Below are positions 1-9,136 of a stretch of 64,000 nucleotides of DNA, in pieces. Each line of letters starts with the position of its first letter. Position 1 is the first letter of the stretch. The notes under the pieces are model-generated. The model saw only the letters and a list, made by a program, of their open reading frames with translations, did no database searches and was not told where the DNA came from. The stretch is from contig CP092079.1 of NCBI GenBank assembly GCA_022226955.1, positions 1,953,053-2,017,052 of the forward strand, written 5' to 3'. The translations under genes were made by a program, and so were the position numbers. The DNA is from Nitrospira sp. Its GTDB lineage: Bacteria; Nitrospirota; Nitrospiria; Nitrospirales; Nitrospiraceae.

Positions 1-961
1 CGCCTAGCAGGCCGCCGACAAGGCCAAGTCCGATCGATTCGAGCAGAAAGGCCTGAAGGATATTGCGGCGGGTAAACCCAAGCGTGCGGAGCGTGCCGAT
101 TTCGGTCGTGCGATGGGCAACCGACGCTGACATGGTCATCGCCGCCCCGAGAATCGCGCCAACGCTAAACACCACGGTTAAAAACAGTCCCGTCACGCGA
201 ATCATTCTCGCCAGCCCCTCAGCCTTCCCTTCGTAGTACTCCGGTTCACGCTTCACCGAGATCTTAAAACGGGGATCGCTCTCGAGCCGGGCTTTGAAGG
301 AGGGCAACGCCTCCGGGTAGGCCAATCGGACCGTGATGGACGAAAACCCCGTGCGATGGAACGTGGCCATGAATTGCTCCGCATCGCCCCAGACCTCGGA
401 TTCAAATCCACTGCCCGCCGCCTCGAAAACGCCCACCACCGTCCACTCGCGATGGCCAAACCGCAGGGTCTCATGCAAGCGGGCCGTCGGAAACTGCTTG
501 GCAACCTGCGCGCCAACAATCACTTCCGTCGTGCCCGGCGCCCAGGCTCGGCCTTGAGTGATCCGCACCTTCGGTCGAACGGCGAAGGCCACGGGGGAGG
601 ATCCGCGCAGCGAGAGACTGGCCAAGCTGCCCTCTGCCGGCTTGCGCAAGGTTAGCTGCAGAGCGATCTCGCTCACCGCCGCCGACTGGAGATCGGCCAA
701 CTGCACGATCTCAGGCTGAGAAGCCAGAATCTTGGCCTGGTCGCGCACAAGACGGCTTTCGATTTCCGACAGCGCGCCTTTGCTTAACAAGATGGCATTG
801 GCCGGATCCCCAGTCTTTCCCATGGTCTGTTCCAACCCATGCGAGAGCATCAGAACCGCCACAAATACGAACACCACAAGCCCTAAGCCGGCCACGGTCA
901 GCGACGTCGTCACGCGGCGAGCCCATAGATTGCGCAGACTGTACGCTCCCCACACCATCAT
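1..961 (-). CDS. ABC transporter permease, FtsX/MacB type (partial, 3' end missing)
   Basis: Reading on the minus strand from ATG at 961, the protein begins MMVWGAYSLRNLWARRVTTS, with a hydrophobic helix at about residues 15-40. A long periplasmic MacB_PCD-like domain follows, then the start of the C-terminal membrane block (ending near FLLESIGLGLVGG at the window edge). This is the FtsX-type layout of one N-terminal helix, a periplasmic domain and three C-terminal helices. It lies 14 nt downstream of a second FtsX permease and would be the last gene of a four-gene adaptor-ATPase-permease-permease operon. In this family such permeases work with MacA-type adaptors to move lipids, peptides or metallophores across the envelope. 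The substrate is not visible. The 3' end lies outside the window. Confidence 0.85.
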   Translation of the reverse strand, partial: MMVWGAYSLRNLWARRVTTSLTVAGLGLVVFVFVAVLMLSHGLEQTMGKTGDPANAILLSKGALSEIESRLVRDQAKILASQPEIVQLADLQSAAVSEIALQLTLRKPAEGSLASLSLRGSSPVAFAVRPKVRITQGRAWAPGTTEVIVGAQVAKQFPTARLHETLRFGHREWTVVGVFEAAGSGFESEVWGDAEQFMATFHRTGFSSITVRLAYPEALPSFKARLESDPRFKISVKREPEYYEGKAEGLARMIRVTGLFLTVVFSVGAILGAAMTMSASVAHRTTEIGTLRTLGFTRRNILQAFLLESIGLGLVGGLLG

Positions 962-975
962 ACTGCCTCGCCGAG

Positions 976-2142
976 TTATCCTCGATGCCGCAATCCGTCC
1001 AGCGTCGTCATACGGATCAGACGAATCGCGGGCCACACCGCCGCACACACACCCACCGTCAGCATCATGCTCAGACAGACCCCGACCGTCTCGAATGTCA
1101 TATCGTACGACGACACGGTTCCACCCCCGGCCACCATCGCGGCATACAATTGCGCCGCCGGATACAACAACCCCAATCCAAGACCGGCCCCGCTGACGGC
1201 TATCAACAGGGACTCCCCCAACACCAGCCCCACTAAATGACGCGGGCGAAAGCCCAGCGTCTTCATTACGCCGTATTCCCGAGTGCGCTCACGCACCGCC
1301 ATCGCGAGCGCATTGATGAGCACCAACACCGCAATCCCATTCATGACCACGGAGAGCCAATACAAACCCTGCAACAATGCCCCCGAGCGCGCGACCCAGC
1401 CGGCGATAAAGGCCTGCTCCATCTCGGTTCTCGTCTCGGCAAACGAATTGGCAAAATTCGCGTCGATCGCTGCAGCGACAGACTGCGCGCGCGCTCCCGG
1501 CACCATGCTGGCCACATACCACCCCACCTGATCGCCCCGCTCCGGCGCCTCCTTCTTCAGCCTCTCGTTGGCATAGGCCCAATGCAGATAGAGCTCTCCG
1601 TTCCCCATGACATTTGGATTCGTACTCCGGAAGATCCCTCGCACCACCACCTCCCAGTCGCCCGGATACGCAGTGCCCTTGAGCGGAATCACATCGCCGA
1701 CCTTCCAGCCGAATCGAGCGGCCAGTTTGTTCCCGATGATGCAGCCGCGCCGGTCTTGCAAAAGCGCCAGCCGCGCATCTTCATCGAGAACGATCTCTGG
1801 ATACGTCTCGAAAAAGGTCGCCATATTTTCGGCAAACGACCCGAACGACTCTTTGGCATCGCGATACAGGCCGCCGAACACATTGCCGTAATGCACCAAC
1901 CGGACGCCGTGAATGACGGCGATGCGCTCTTTGTACGAGACTGGCAACGTCAGCGCATCCGACATCGCATGGACCGTGATCAACCGGTCTTTGGACGCCG
2001 TTCGCACCGCGCGCTGCCATTCGTCCAGCGTGAGCCGAAGCAGTCCGAATGCCAGCACCACCATCGCCAACCCGCCGATCGTCAACGCCAGCCGCACTGG
2101 CCGCCGCACCGTATTGCGCAGCATCAAACGAAACAGCATCAT
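976..2142 (-). CDS. ABC transporter permease, FtsX/MacB type
   Basis: A 388-residue protein with an N-terminal transmembrane helix (about 15-38), a large periplasmic MacB_PCD-like domain and three C-terminal helices, the last ending in an FtsX-like stretch (VWPAIRLIRMTTLDGL). The ATG overlaps the stop codon of the upstream ATPase gene (ATGA arrangement), so translation is probably coupled. It probably pairs with the neighbouring permease and the cytoplasmic ATPase in a MacB-like or LolCDE-like exporter. Unlike MacB, ATPase and permease are separate polypeptides. Substrate unknown. The location in a metal-uptake island suggests metallophore or envelope-component export, which is inference. Confidence 0.88.
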   Translation of the reverse strand: MMLFRLMLRNTVRRPVRLALTIGGLAMVVLAFGLLRLTLDEWQRAVRTASKDRLITVHAMSDALTLPVSYKERIAVIHGVRLVHYGNVFGGLYRDAKESFGSFAENMATFFETYPEIVLDEDARLALLQDRRGCIIGNKLAARFGWKVGDVIPLKGTAYPGDWEVVVRGIFRSTNPNVMGNGELYLHWAYANERLKKEAPERGDQVGWYVASMVPGARAQSVAAAIDANFANSFAETRTEMEQAFIAGWVARSGALLQGLYWLSVVMNGIAVLVLINALAMAVRERTREYGVMKTLGFRPRHLVGLVLGESLLIAVSGAGLGLGLLYPAAQLYAAMVAGGGTVSSYDMTFETVGVCLSMMLTVGVCAAVWPAIRLIRMTTLDGLRHRG

Positions 2143-2822
2143 GGCGGACTTTCCAAGACGCCTTTTTCAAGGTGCCGAATCATCTGCGCCCGCTCGGCCG
2201 CGCGAGGATCATGAGTCACCATGACGATGGTCTTGCCCAGCTCCCGATTCAAGCGCGCCAGCAGGGTCAAGATATCTTCCGCCGATTCACGGTCAAGATT
2301 ACCCGTCGGCTCGTCCGCCAAAATCATCGTCGGGTCGCTGACGATCGCGCGAGCCACGCCCACCCGCTGCTCCTGGCCTCCGGAAAGCTGGCGGGGATAG
2401 TGATCCATCCGGTCCGCCAATCCGACCAGGCGCAACGCGGTCTTCACATGCTCGGCTCGCTCTCGGCGCGAGAGATGCGTGAGCGCGAGCGGCAACTCGA
2501 CATTTTCGGCGGCGGTCAAGACCGGAATCAGATTGTAAGTCTGAAAGACATAGCCGATGTGGCGGGCCCGCCATCGCGCCAGGCCGCCTTCAGATAAGTC
2601 ATCCAGCCTGGTGCCGGCCACCACGACCGATCCACTCGTCGGCCGGTCGATCCCGGCCATCAAATTGAGTAAGGTACTTTTCCCGGATCCGGACGGTCCC
2701 ATGATCGCGAGGAACGTACCGGCGGGAATAATGAAGGACAGGTCCCGCAACACGGACACGTCCGTGCCCCCTCGGGAGTAGGTCTTCGTGATGTGACTGA
2801 GCGCGACGACCGGATCAACCAC
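2139..2822 (-). CDS. ABC transporter ATP-binding protein (LolD/MacB-type)
   Basis: A 227-residue ATPase with Walker [10 protein letters not shown] at 42-50, Q-loop Q94, signature LSGGQ at 146-150, Walker B ILADEP near 167-172 and H-loop VTHD. The open frame extends further upstream, but GTG at 2822 is preferred. It follows the stop of the adaptor gene by 11 nt and has AAGGG 8 nt before it, and the family's usual N-terminus ([11 protein letters not shown]) starts there. It hydrolyses ATP to drive the two FtsX-type permeases encoded downstream. Overlap with the next start codon indicates a single operon. Confidence 0.9.
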   Translation of the reverse strand: MVDPVVALSHITKTYSRGGTDVSVLRDLSFIIPAGTFLAIMGPSGSGKSTLLNLMAGIDRPTSGSVVVAGTRLDDLSEGGLARWRARHIGYVFQTYNLIPVLTAAENVELPLALTHLSRRERAEHVKTALRLVGLADRMDHYPRQLSGGQEQRVGVARAIVSDPTMILADEPTGNLDRESAEDILTLLARLNRELGKTIVMVTHDPRAAERAQMIRHLEKGVLESPP

Positions 2823-2833
2823 GTTGGAGGCCC

Positions 2834-4102
2834 TTACGAAGCGCGCCGTTGAATGGCCACCGCCGCGCCGGAACGAAGATCCGCCGCAGGCGCCACAATG
2901 ACCTCGTCCGATTGAGACAGCGGCCCGCGCACCGGCGTCATGGCGGCCACAGACGCGCCGGCCTGCACCGCTGTTTCCACCACCCGGCCGTCGCGGACGA
3001 GCAGCACCACCGAGCGCCCCTCGCGCGTCACCACGGCGCTGGAAGGCACGCCCCACTGGTCCACAGGAGCAGGCGCGCCGGGAAGCGCGCCAAAGATCAC
3101 CTTCGCACTCAGTTCAGGACGCACACGGTCGTCCAGCTCGACAAACCGCACGCGCGTCATGACTGTGCCCTTCGCCCGGTCGGCAATCGGCATCACCTGC
3201 GCCACTTCGCCGCGATAGCGATGATCCGGCACCGAATCCAATTGAATCTCAGCCGACTGGCCGGCCTGCACACCCTGAATCATCGACTCTGACACCTCGG
3301 TATCGACCATGACCGAACTCATGTCCGCAATCGCCACCACCGACCCGCGCGAGAGGGTCGAGGCCGCCATCGGCGCCACGACTTCACCGACCTCGGCAAA
3401 CTTCTTGACGACCGTGCCGTCAAACGGCGCCCGGATATTGGTGTTCTCGACCTGCACCTCGGCGGATTGCCGTTCAGCCACGGCCGCACTGACAGCCGCC
3501 TCTGCAGACGTCACGGCAGCGGCCGCCCGGCGAAGCCGAGCGTTGGCCATGTCATATTCCGACTGAGTAGCAAACCCCTGTTCGAGCAGCGATTTCACCC
3601 GGTCAAAATGGAGCGTCGCTTCCTGCAACTCCGGTTTCGCCGTCGCGAGCTGCGCCCGCGCCACATCCAACTTGGCCAGCGCCTGCTGGCGCAAGGCGTC
3701 CATGTCCGTATGTTCGAGCCGGGCGATCACTTGCCCTTCCTTCACCCGATCGCCGACTTTCACATCGAGAAACTCGAGACGTCCCGTGCCTTTGGACGCA
3801 ATTGACGCCTGCCGTTGCGCAACGACATAGCCGGTTGCCGCCAATCCCGCTGAGCCGCCCGCCGGCATCCGAACGACCGCAGCGACGTCCACGGTGACGC
3901 CGGATTGAATCAGTCCGGCTTTCCACGCTGCCCCGGCGGCACCGATCAACAATAGGAGCAACAACCAGCGCCGCCCGTGGCGGAACGGTCGCGGGTCATG
4001 GGCTCCAGGGCGTGGAATGCTTAGCCCGTCCAAGTCGGCATCATGGAGACTGGATCGGCGCGGCGGGATCGGAGCCGGTTCAGGTGTCATTGGAGTCGTC
4101 AT
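2834..4102 (-). CDS. Periplasmic adaptor protein, HlyD/MacA (RND adaptor) family
   Basis: A 422-residue membrane-anchored adaptor. It has a cytoplasmic Pro-rich N-terminus, one transmembrane helix (WLLLLLLIGAAGAAWKAGL), a biotinyl-lipoyl-like half motif (GTGRLEFLDVKVGDRVKEGQ), an alpha-helical hairpin rich in Ala/Glu, then the second lipoyl half (TNIRAPFDGTVVKKFAEVGE) and beta-barrel domains. ATG at 4102 is preferred over the upstream ATG at 4138 because AAGGA lies 7 nt before it. First gene of the adaptor-ATPase-permease-permease operon. It would bridge the inner-membrane transporter to an outer-membrane channel, which is not encoded in the window. Confidence 0.88.
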   Translation of the reverse strand: MTTPMTPEPAPIPPRRSSLHDADLDGLSIPRPGAHDPRPFRHGRRWLLLLLLIGAAGAAWKAGLIQSGVTVDVAAVVRMPAGGSAGLAATGYVVAQRQASIASKGTGRLEFLDVKVGDRVKEGQVIARLEHTDMDALRQQALAKLDVARAQLATAKPELQEATLHFDRVKSLLEQGFATQSEYDMANARLRRAAAAVTSAEAAVSAAVAERQSAEVQVENTNIRAPFDGTVVKKFAEVGEVVAPMAASTLSRGSVVAIADMSSVMVDTEVSESMIQGVQAGQSAEIQLDSVPDHRYRGEVAQVMPIADRAKGTVMTRVRFVELDDRVRPELSAKVIFGALPGAPAPVDQWGVPSSAVVTREGRSVVLLVRDGRVVETAVQAGASVAAMTPVRGPLSQSDEVIVAPAADLRSGAAVAIQRRAS

Positions 4103-4150
4103 GGCATCGTCCTTATGTTTCGGGCTGAAATCTACCATAGCTGCTTCCCC

Positions 4151-4165
4151 ATACTCACGGATACT
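4151..4165. promoter_or_regulatory. Copy of the recurrent island element, right half (ATACTCACGGATACT)
   Basis: The 15-mer here is identical to 14628-14642. The core CTCACGGATACT also occurs at 10022, and a diverged copy lies at 16909. It lies between the PepSY gene and the adaptor gene, about 50 nt upstream of the adaptor start on the minus strand. The left half (CGTCTACCG) seen at the other sites is not evident. Function unknown; an operator or promoter element is inferred from its repeated upstream position. Confidence 0.45.
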
Positions 4166-4210
4166 CCCACGGCTGAAGTCTTTCCTGTCATGAACATCGT
4201 CACTGGGCTA

Positions 4211-5443
4211 TCATGCCTGCTGAGTGTGGGCTCGCTTCCGCCCGCGCCGCTTGCGCCACCACATGAGGAATCCGGTCGCATAGATCACCGGACAGGCCAG
4301 TCCGCTCACGAAGACCAACAGACGGCCGGGCATTCCGAAGGCCTGGCCGGAATGCAAGGGCCACTGCCAATCGAGAAACGTTTCTCCGGCACTGCGACGC
4401 GTATCGGGCGCGCGCACATCCACGAGGGCTCCGCTGTATTGATCGATGCTCACGATGCGTTCAGACCAAAAATTACTCAGCCCCGGCACAGCCTGCCGTC
4501 CAACCTGATAGACCCCGGTTGCATCTTCCGGCATGGAAATCGAACTCAGCCGACCCTCCGGATAACGGGCCGCCGCCAACGCCACCGCCTGCTCCGGGCT
4601 GATGGGGCTACCCCCGTCCAGCGGTTTCGACTGCGGGGCTTGGGCAGGCCCGCGAGTGGCCGGGGAAAACAGCTGCGTCACCCAGACGATCGGCTCGGCC
4701 CAATTCATATAGGCCCCTGACAGCAGCACCGCCCCAATCGCCAGACAGAGATAGAACGACAACGTCTTATGCAGATCGAACAGGAACCGGAACGGCGTCG
4801 CCGGCCGTCGAATGACGAAGGCCTGCCGCCATCGACCATTCACCGGCCACCAGACAATGAGACCTGTCATCAAGGACAACATCAGCAGCCAGGCCGAAAC
4901 CGCCGCGACCGTCACCCCCGTCACACCGATGAATAATTGAAAGTGCAACGCGAACACGGCGTCCATGAAATACTCCGGCACCCACTCATCAGCTCCATAG
5001 CTACGTACCCCCGTCACACTCGCCCGATAAGGATCGATAAAAATCCGCTGCCAGGCCTTGGACGGCTGTTCGACATAGACGGCAAACACCCGTTCGCGAG
5101 CCGTCGCGCCGTACACCTGCGTCACGCGACTTCCCGGCGCTGCGGCCTGCATCGCCGCCGCCAGCATCTCGCCAAGCGGCCGATGCCCATCCTGGCCTGG
5201 CGAAGGCACCCGCACGGTCAGAAGATCGGGATTCAACCGCTCGTCGATCTCTTGCCAAAACACGAGCACACTGCCAGTCAATCCAAAAACCACTAACAGC
5301 GCGCCGACAACAAGCCCCAGATACAAATGCACTCGCACCCACAGCGCGCGCCAGATACGGGCTCGATTAATCTGCATCGCACCGGTGCCCGTCTGGCCAA
5401 CAGGCACAGCAGGCGGCATCTCTGTCACCGTCTCCCGTGCCAT
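4211..5443 (-). CDS. PepSY-associated TM domain protein (iron-regulated membrane protein family)
   Basis: A 410-residue inner-membrane protein with the PepSY_TM layout: an N-terminal helix (VHLYLGLVVGALLVVFGLTG), a periplasmic PepSY-like region, two central helices and further helices ending in a Lys/Arg-rich tail (WWRKRRGRKR). Its ATG at 5443 lies 4 nt after the stop of the TonB-dependent receptor gene, with GGAG upstream inside that gene, so the two are co-transcribed. Such proteins accompany siderophore or metal TonB receptors and are thought to help reduce or pass on the imported metal. The exact role is not established. Confidence 0.85.
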   Translation of the reverse strand: MARETVTEMPPAVPVGQTGTGAMQINRARIWRALWVRVHLYLGLVVGALLVVFGLTGSVLVFWQEIDERLNPDLLTVRVPSPGQDGHRPLGEMLAAAMQAAAPGSRVTQVYGATARERVFAVYVEQPSKAWQRIFIDPYRASVTGVRSYGADEWVPEYFMDAVFALHFQLFIGVTGVTVAAVSAWLLMLSLMTGLIVWWPVNGRWRQAFVIRRPATPFRFLFDLHKTLSFYLCLAIGAVLLSGAYMNWAEPIVWVTQLFSPATRGPAQAPQSKPLDGGSPISPEQAVALAAARYPEGRLSSISMPEDATGVYQVGRQAVPGLSNFWSERIVSIDQYSGALVDVRAPDTRRSAGETFLDWQWPLHSGQAFGMPGRLLVFVSGLACPVIYATGFLMWWRKRRGRKRAHTQQA

Positions 5444-5447
5444 CCGG

Positions 5448-7796
5448 CTAAAACTCCATCTTGAGCGAACCCATGAAGAAACGCGGCGTGCCGATATCGA
5501 TTCGACTTCGGCCAAATCCTGTGCTGCTCGGGAAATACTCCTGGCCAAGCACATTATCCACATTCAATTGCGCCGTCAGTCTGGTCGGCCCGACACGCAT
5601 GGCGTAACTCGTCATTAGATTGACGAGCGCATACCCCGGCATCTGGTAGTCGTTCTCCAGATTTCCTTCCCGAGCCCCGCGGGCCAGCACCCCCGCTCCC
5701 ATCTTCCACCCCTTGAGGCCCGGCTCCTGGAATCGATAGGTCGCCCACACACTGCCCGCATGTTTCGGGACATTGGGAAAGCGATGCCCGACCGTGCTGT
5801 CGTTCATCTTGGTAATTTCCGAATCGGTATAGGCATAGGTCGCGATCACGTCTAATCCCGGAAGCACTTCCCCGGTCAGATCCAGTTCGATGCCCTTATT
5901 GCGCGCTTCGCCCGTTTGCACCGAGAACCCCAAGGCCGCGAGAGCCGGATCGGGATGGCCCGTGGCAATGTTCTGCTTCGTCAGCTCAAACCAGGACAGC
6001 GTCGCCATCCATCGCCCCTCGAAGAACTCGGTCTTGATCCCCGCCTCCCACTGCTGAGACGTTTCAGCTTTGAGCGGCGCCCCGGTCACACCTAGCGCCC
6101 CGATATTCGGCACTCCGAATCCCTCGACATAGTTGCCGTACAACGCCAGCGCCTTGATCGGCTGCCACAGCAAGCCCACGCGCGGCGTAATGGCGGATTG
6201 CCGGCTACTCAAGACCGTCTGCACACCGCCGAACGTATTGTCGCTGGTGATCTCCGCGTTGTCATACCGCAGACCCGCTAAGAGATGCAGGTGAAACGGC
6301 AAGGCCACCTGATCCTGCAGATACAGTCCGAACCATTTCTCCTTCAGTTTGAACGCAAAGTCATCCGCCGGATCCGCAAGGGGACTTCCACTATGACTGG
6401 GAGTAAAAATATTGATGGATGGAAATGCGAAGTTATCGACAATCATCCCGGTATTCTTGAACTGATAGTAATCTCCTCCCACCAAGAGTCGATGAGTGAG
6501 TCCAAACGTGTCGAAGTGACCTGTGAGATCGAGACTCGTCGTATACGTGCGATGCTTGTTCCCTTGAAATCCGGCGAAAAAGCGATCCAGCGTTTCGTTG
6601 TCCGCTTGCAGCGCCAGCGGCAACACCACCTGATCATCCTCCTTCGTGGATTGCACATAGGCCCGGTGCTGGATCTTCCACTGGCTGTTGAACGCATGCG
6701 ACCAGTTGAATCCGGCCAACAGGCCTTCGTAGGTGGCCTTGGCAAAGGATTCGCCCAGGTTGCGTTCGATTGGCAGACTGGCCGGACGGGAGCCAAGGGC
6801 CACCGTCCCATACTCCGGCCGCACCGTGCCTTTGCTGTACTCTCCGTCGAAGGTGATCTGCGTGCGCTCGCTCACGGTCCATTGCACCACCGGCGCGATG
6901 AACAGCTTCTTGTCATCGACAAACTCTCGAAACGAGCCCTTGTTCTCAGAGGATAGATTGAAGCGATACCGCAGCGACCCCGATTCGTTCAGCTTGCTGG
7001 TCGCGTCCAACGCCGTGCGGTAGAAATCGTAGGATCCGACCTGCTGCTGAATGGAATAGTACGATTCTTCCAGCGGCTTCTTCGTGACGAGATTGATCAT
7101 GCCGCCGGGTTGGATCCGGCCATAGAGGATGGAGGCCGGGCCCTTCAATACCTCGATTCGTTCAAGATTCGCCATTTCTCTGCGGCCCGTTTGCGTCAAG
7201 GCCGACTGGAATCTGGTCCCTTCTCGATAGTAATCGAATGTGTCGAATCCTCGAATCGTGAACGACTCCACGAGACCGAACGACTGATTGGCAAACACCC
7301 CGCTCACATTGTTCAGCGCATGATCCAGCCGCGTCGTCTGTTGATCTTTCAAGACCTGCTGCGGGACCACCTGAACCGAAAACGGCGTCTCCATAATCGG
7401 CGTGTCCGTCTTGGTCGCCGTCGTCGCCTGGGCCACCTTGTACGACTCGCGCTGCGCCGTGACCTGCACCGGTTTCATTTCAAGCGTCGGGATATCTCCC
7501 TCGGTTGGAATCGGTGCCTCCGCCGGCGATAGAGGCAGTGGCACGGGAGGCACGACCGGGGCCTCAGTAGGCGCTGGCTCGGCGGGCTTAGGCGCTTCGA
7601 CTGTTTCAGTCGATGGAGGCGGCGGCGCTTCACTGTTTTGCGGCGGCACCGGCTTGATCGGTCCGATGCAGGCCGTCACCACCGTGAGACACAGACACCC
7701 GGCAAGCATGCGCCCGATTGCCGCCAGGCTGGCGACTCGCTCTTTCGTCATGCGGGTTGAAACACATCGAGATACAGAGAATGATGAGATCGACAT
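5448..7796 (-). CDS. TonB-dependent siderophore-type receptor (TBDR1), with lipoprotein-like leader
   Basis: A protein of about 782 residues. The plug begins with a TonB-box-like MKPVQVTAQRES, then the plug domain (ETPFSVQVVPQQVL, VEVLKGPASILYGRIQPGG-like region), a 22-strand-type barrel and a C-terminal aromatic end (FFMGSLKMEF). The N-terminus is odd: a signal sequence ending LTVVTAC, which fits a lipobox, then about 60 residues dominated by Pro, Ala and Glu before the TonB box. The start at 7796 follows GAGGAAGG; ATG at 7751 is an alternative that gives a more compact signal. Lies 223 nt downstream of a CruR-like uORF and is followed by the PepSY gene. Probably imports a ferric or other metal chelate. 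Confidence 0.9.
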   Translation of the reverse strand: MSISSFSVSRCVSTRMTKERVASLAAIGRMLAGCLCLTVVTACIGPIKPVPPQNSEAPPPPSTETVEAPKPAEPAPTEAPVVPPVPLPLSPAEAPIPTEGDIPTLEMKPVQVTAQRESYKVAQATTATKTDTPIMETPFSVQVVPQQVLKDQQTTRLDHALNNVSGVFANQSFGLVESFTIRGFDTFDYYREGTRFQSALTQTGRREMANLERIEVLKGPASILYGRIQPGGMINLVTKKPLEESYYSIQQQVGSYDFYRTALDATSKLNESGSLRYRFNLSSENKGSFREFVDDKKLFIAPVVQWTVSERTQITFDGEYSKGTVRPEYGTVALGSRPASLPIERNLGESFAKATYEGLLAGFNWSHAFNSQWKIQHRAYVQSTKEDDQVVLPLALQADNETLDRFFAGFQGNKHRTYTTSLDLTGHFDTFGLTHRLLVGGDYYQFKNTGMIVDNFAFPSINIFTPSHSGSPLADPADDFAFKLKEKWFGLYLQDQVALPFHLHLLAGLRYDNAEITSDNTFGGVQTVLSSRQSAITPRVGLLWQPIKALALYGNYVEGFGVPNIGALGVTGAPLKAETSQQWEAGIKTEFFEGRWMATLSWFELTKQNIATGHPDPALAALGFSVQTGEARNKGIELDLTGEVLPGLDVIATYAYTDSEITKMNDSTVGHRFPNVPKHAGSVWATYRFQEPGLKGWKMGAGVLARGAREGNLENDYQMPGYALVNLMTSYAMRVGPTRLTAQLNVDNVLGQEYFPSSTGFGRSRIDIGTPRFFMGSLKMEF

Positions 7797-8019
7797 ACCT
7801 TCCTCTTCTGCGCACACCGGCCTCTAGGCGTACACGACCACGTCTGGGAGCCGGGGCGCAGCCACGTTCGATGCCGCTCATGCGTGGCAAAGGAGTACCC
7901 AGCCTGTATCCAGACCGGTCCCTTCCGGTCTCTCAGACCAGAGCGACTCGCCACATCAGCAGCGTCAGACGCAGCGCGCGTCCAGCTCGTGCATGTTGAA
8001 TGATGATCAAAAACGGCAA

Positions 8020-8418
8020 TCAGGAGATGCTGACAGGAGGGCCGCGGCTGTGGGCCGCAAGAGGGAAACGCGCTCGATACGACACGAGTAGCAGCACAAG
8101 TGGCACAAACACCGACACGATGATCGGAAGCCGCGGAATATCCGGCAACACGAACGCCGCCTCATCTCCAGTAACGAAACAGGCCCAGTCCGTAAGGGGC
8201 GTCGCCGAGACCCGGCCATGGCGACAGGAGTTATGGTCGCCGCCGCTATGAAGATGGAACGTCCTGGTCAGCGGTTGCTCAAGATCAAGAAAGCAGGCCG
8301 AACAGATCATCGACGCCACAGCGCGGATGCCGACCAGCAAGCAGGCGATGAGGCAAACCAGGAGCGGAGCCCGGTTTGAGGATCGAGTGGAGTGCATGAG
8401 ACGCAGCAGATGATTCAC
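8020..8418 (-). CDS. Small Cys/His membrane protein ending RGPP, CruR-like putative metal-sensing uORF (copy a)
   Basis: A 132-residue protein with two hydrophobic segments (about 18-37 and 97-113), Cys39-x2-Cys42, a His-rich stretch with Cys65 (HLHSGGDHNSCRHG), Cys80 and the C-terminal motif RGPP at 125-128, eight residues from the stop codon that begins about 220 nt before TBDR1. The start is GTG at 8418; ATG at 8397 is possible, and neither has a clear ribosome-binding site. This is the most diverged of seven island members and lacks the C-x-W-x-C motif. In Bordetella CruR (DUF2946), a C-terminal RAPP motif arrests ribosomes and Cys residues sense copper. A similar role here is inferred from architecture and position. 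Confidence 0.6.
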   Translation of the reverse strand: MNHLLRLMHSTRSSNRAPLLVCLIACLLVGIRAVASMICSACFLDLEQPLTRTFHLHSGGDHNSCRHGRVSATPLTDWACFVTGDEAAFVLPDIPRLPIIVSVFVPLVLLLVSYRARFPLAAHSRGPPVSIS

Positions 8419-8618
8419 GAAATCGGTTCACCGGAGAATAAGGTCACTACCCTACAAAATAATTTCACTACCTGTATACCGACCACTGCTCATAATTACC
8501 CATCGCTGCTACAGATCGATGAAATTGTTCTCATATCCCACTAGACAATACTATGATCGCTCATCTATATATTAGCTTTCCTTTTGCTGCACATGCAGCC
8601 AAACTACAGGAGACCGCC

Positions 8619-9128
8619 ATGCCGCTTCCCGTCGATCGCCGCACCGTCGATCTTTCCGCCTATCCAGACCTTGTCGTGATTTATCTCGGGATGCGCGTGA
8701 ATCGGCTGACGGGACTCAAAACCCTGTTCGGCTTCGGCCCAAAAATCGCGCAGTCGGTCGAGGCGAAACCAGACGGGCTGCTGCTACACGAGAATCTCTT
8801 GTGGTCCCTGGCGCCGCCGCATGTCGGCATGCGCCAATACTGGCGGGACTTCGCCGCCTTGGAACGGTGGGCGCGGTCCGATCCACACCGCGAGTGGTGG
8901 CAAGCATTTTTGAAACACTCGGGCGGCACCGGGTTCTGGCACGAAACCTATTTCATGCGCGGCGGGATGGAAGCCGTGTACGACGATATGGTCCACGATG
9001 TGGGATTCCTGCGGTTCGCGCCGCAGCAAGCCGCGCGCGGGCCGATGTATTCAGCGCGAGGCCGAGCCAACCAGGCTGGCGACGCAACCGCGCCGCTCCC
9101 CGTGGACGAAACCCGTTACTACTCATGA
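8619..9128 (+). CDS. DUF4188 domain protein
   Basis: A 169-residue soluble protein with the DUF4188 pattern: VVIYLGMRVNRL near the start, a central LAPPHVGMRQYWRDFAALERWAR, WWQAFLKHSGGTGFWHETYF and a late DVGFLRFAP. This family has a dimeric alpha-beta barrel-like fold related to heme-handling and monooxygenase-like proteins; its reaction is not known. ATG at 8619 is chosen over 8553 because CAGGAGA precedes it. It is the only plus-strand gene in the metal island. It is divergent from uORF copy a and converges with exbD (stops 8 nt apart). Confidence 0.75.
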   Translation: MPLPVDRRTVDLSAYPDLVVIYLGMRVNRLTGLKTLFGFGPKIAQSVEAKPDGLLLHENLLWSLAPPHVGMRQYWRDFAALERWARSDPHREWWQAFLKHSGGTGFWHETYFMRGGMEAVYDDMVHDVGFLRFAPQQAARGPMYSARGRANQAGDATAPLPVDETRYYS

Positions 9129-9136
9129 GCGGCGGC

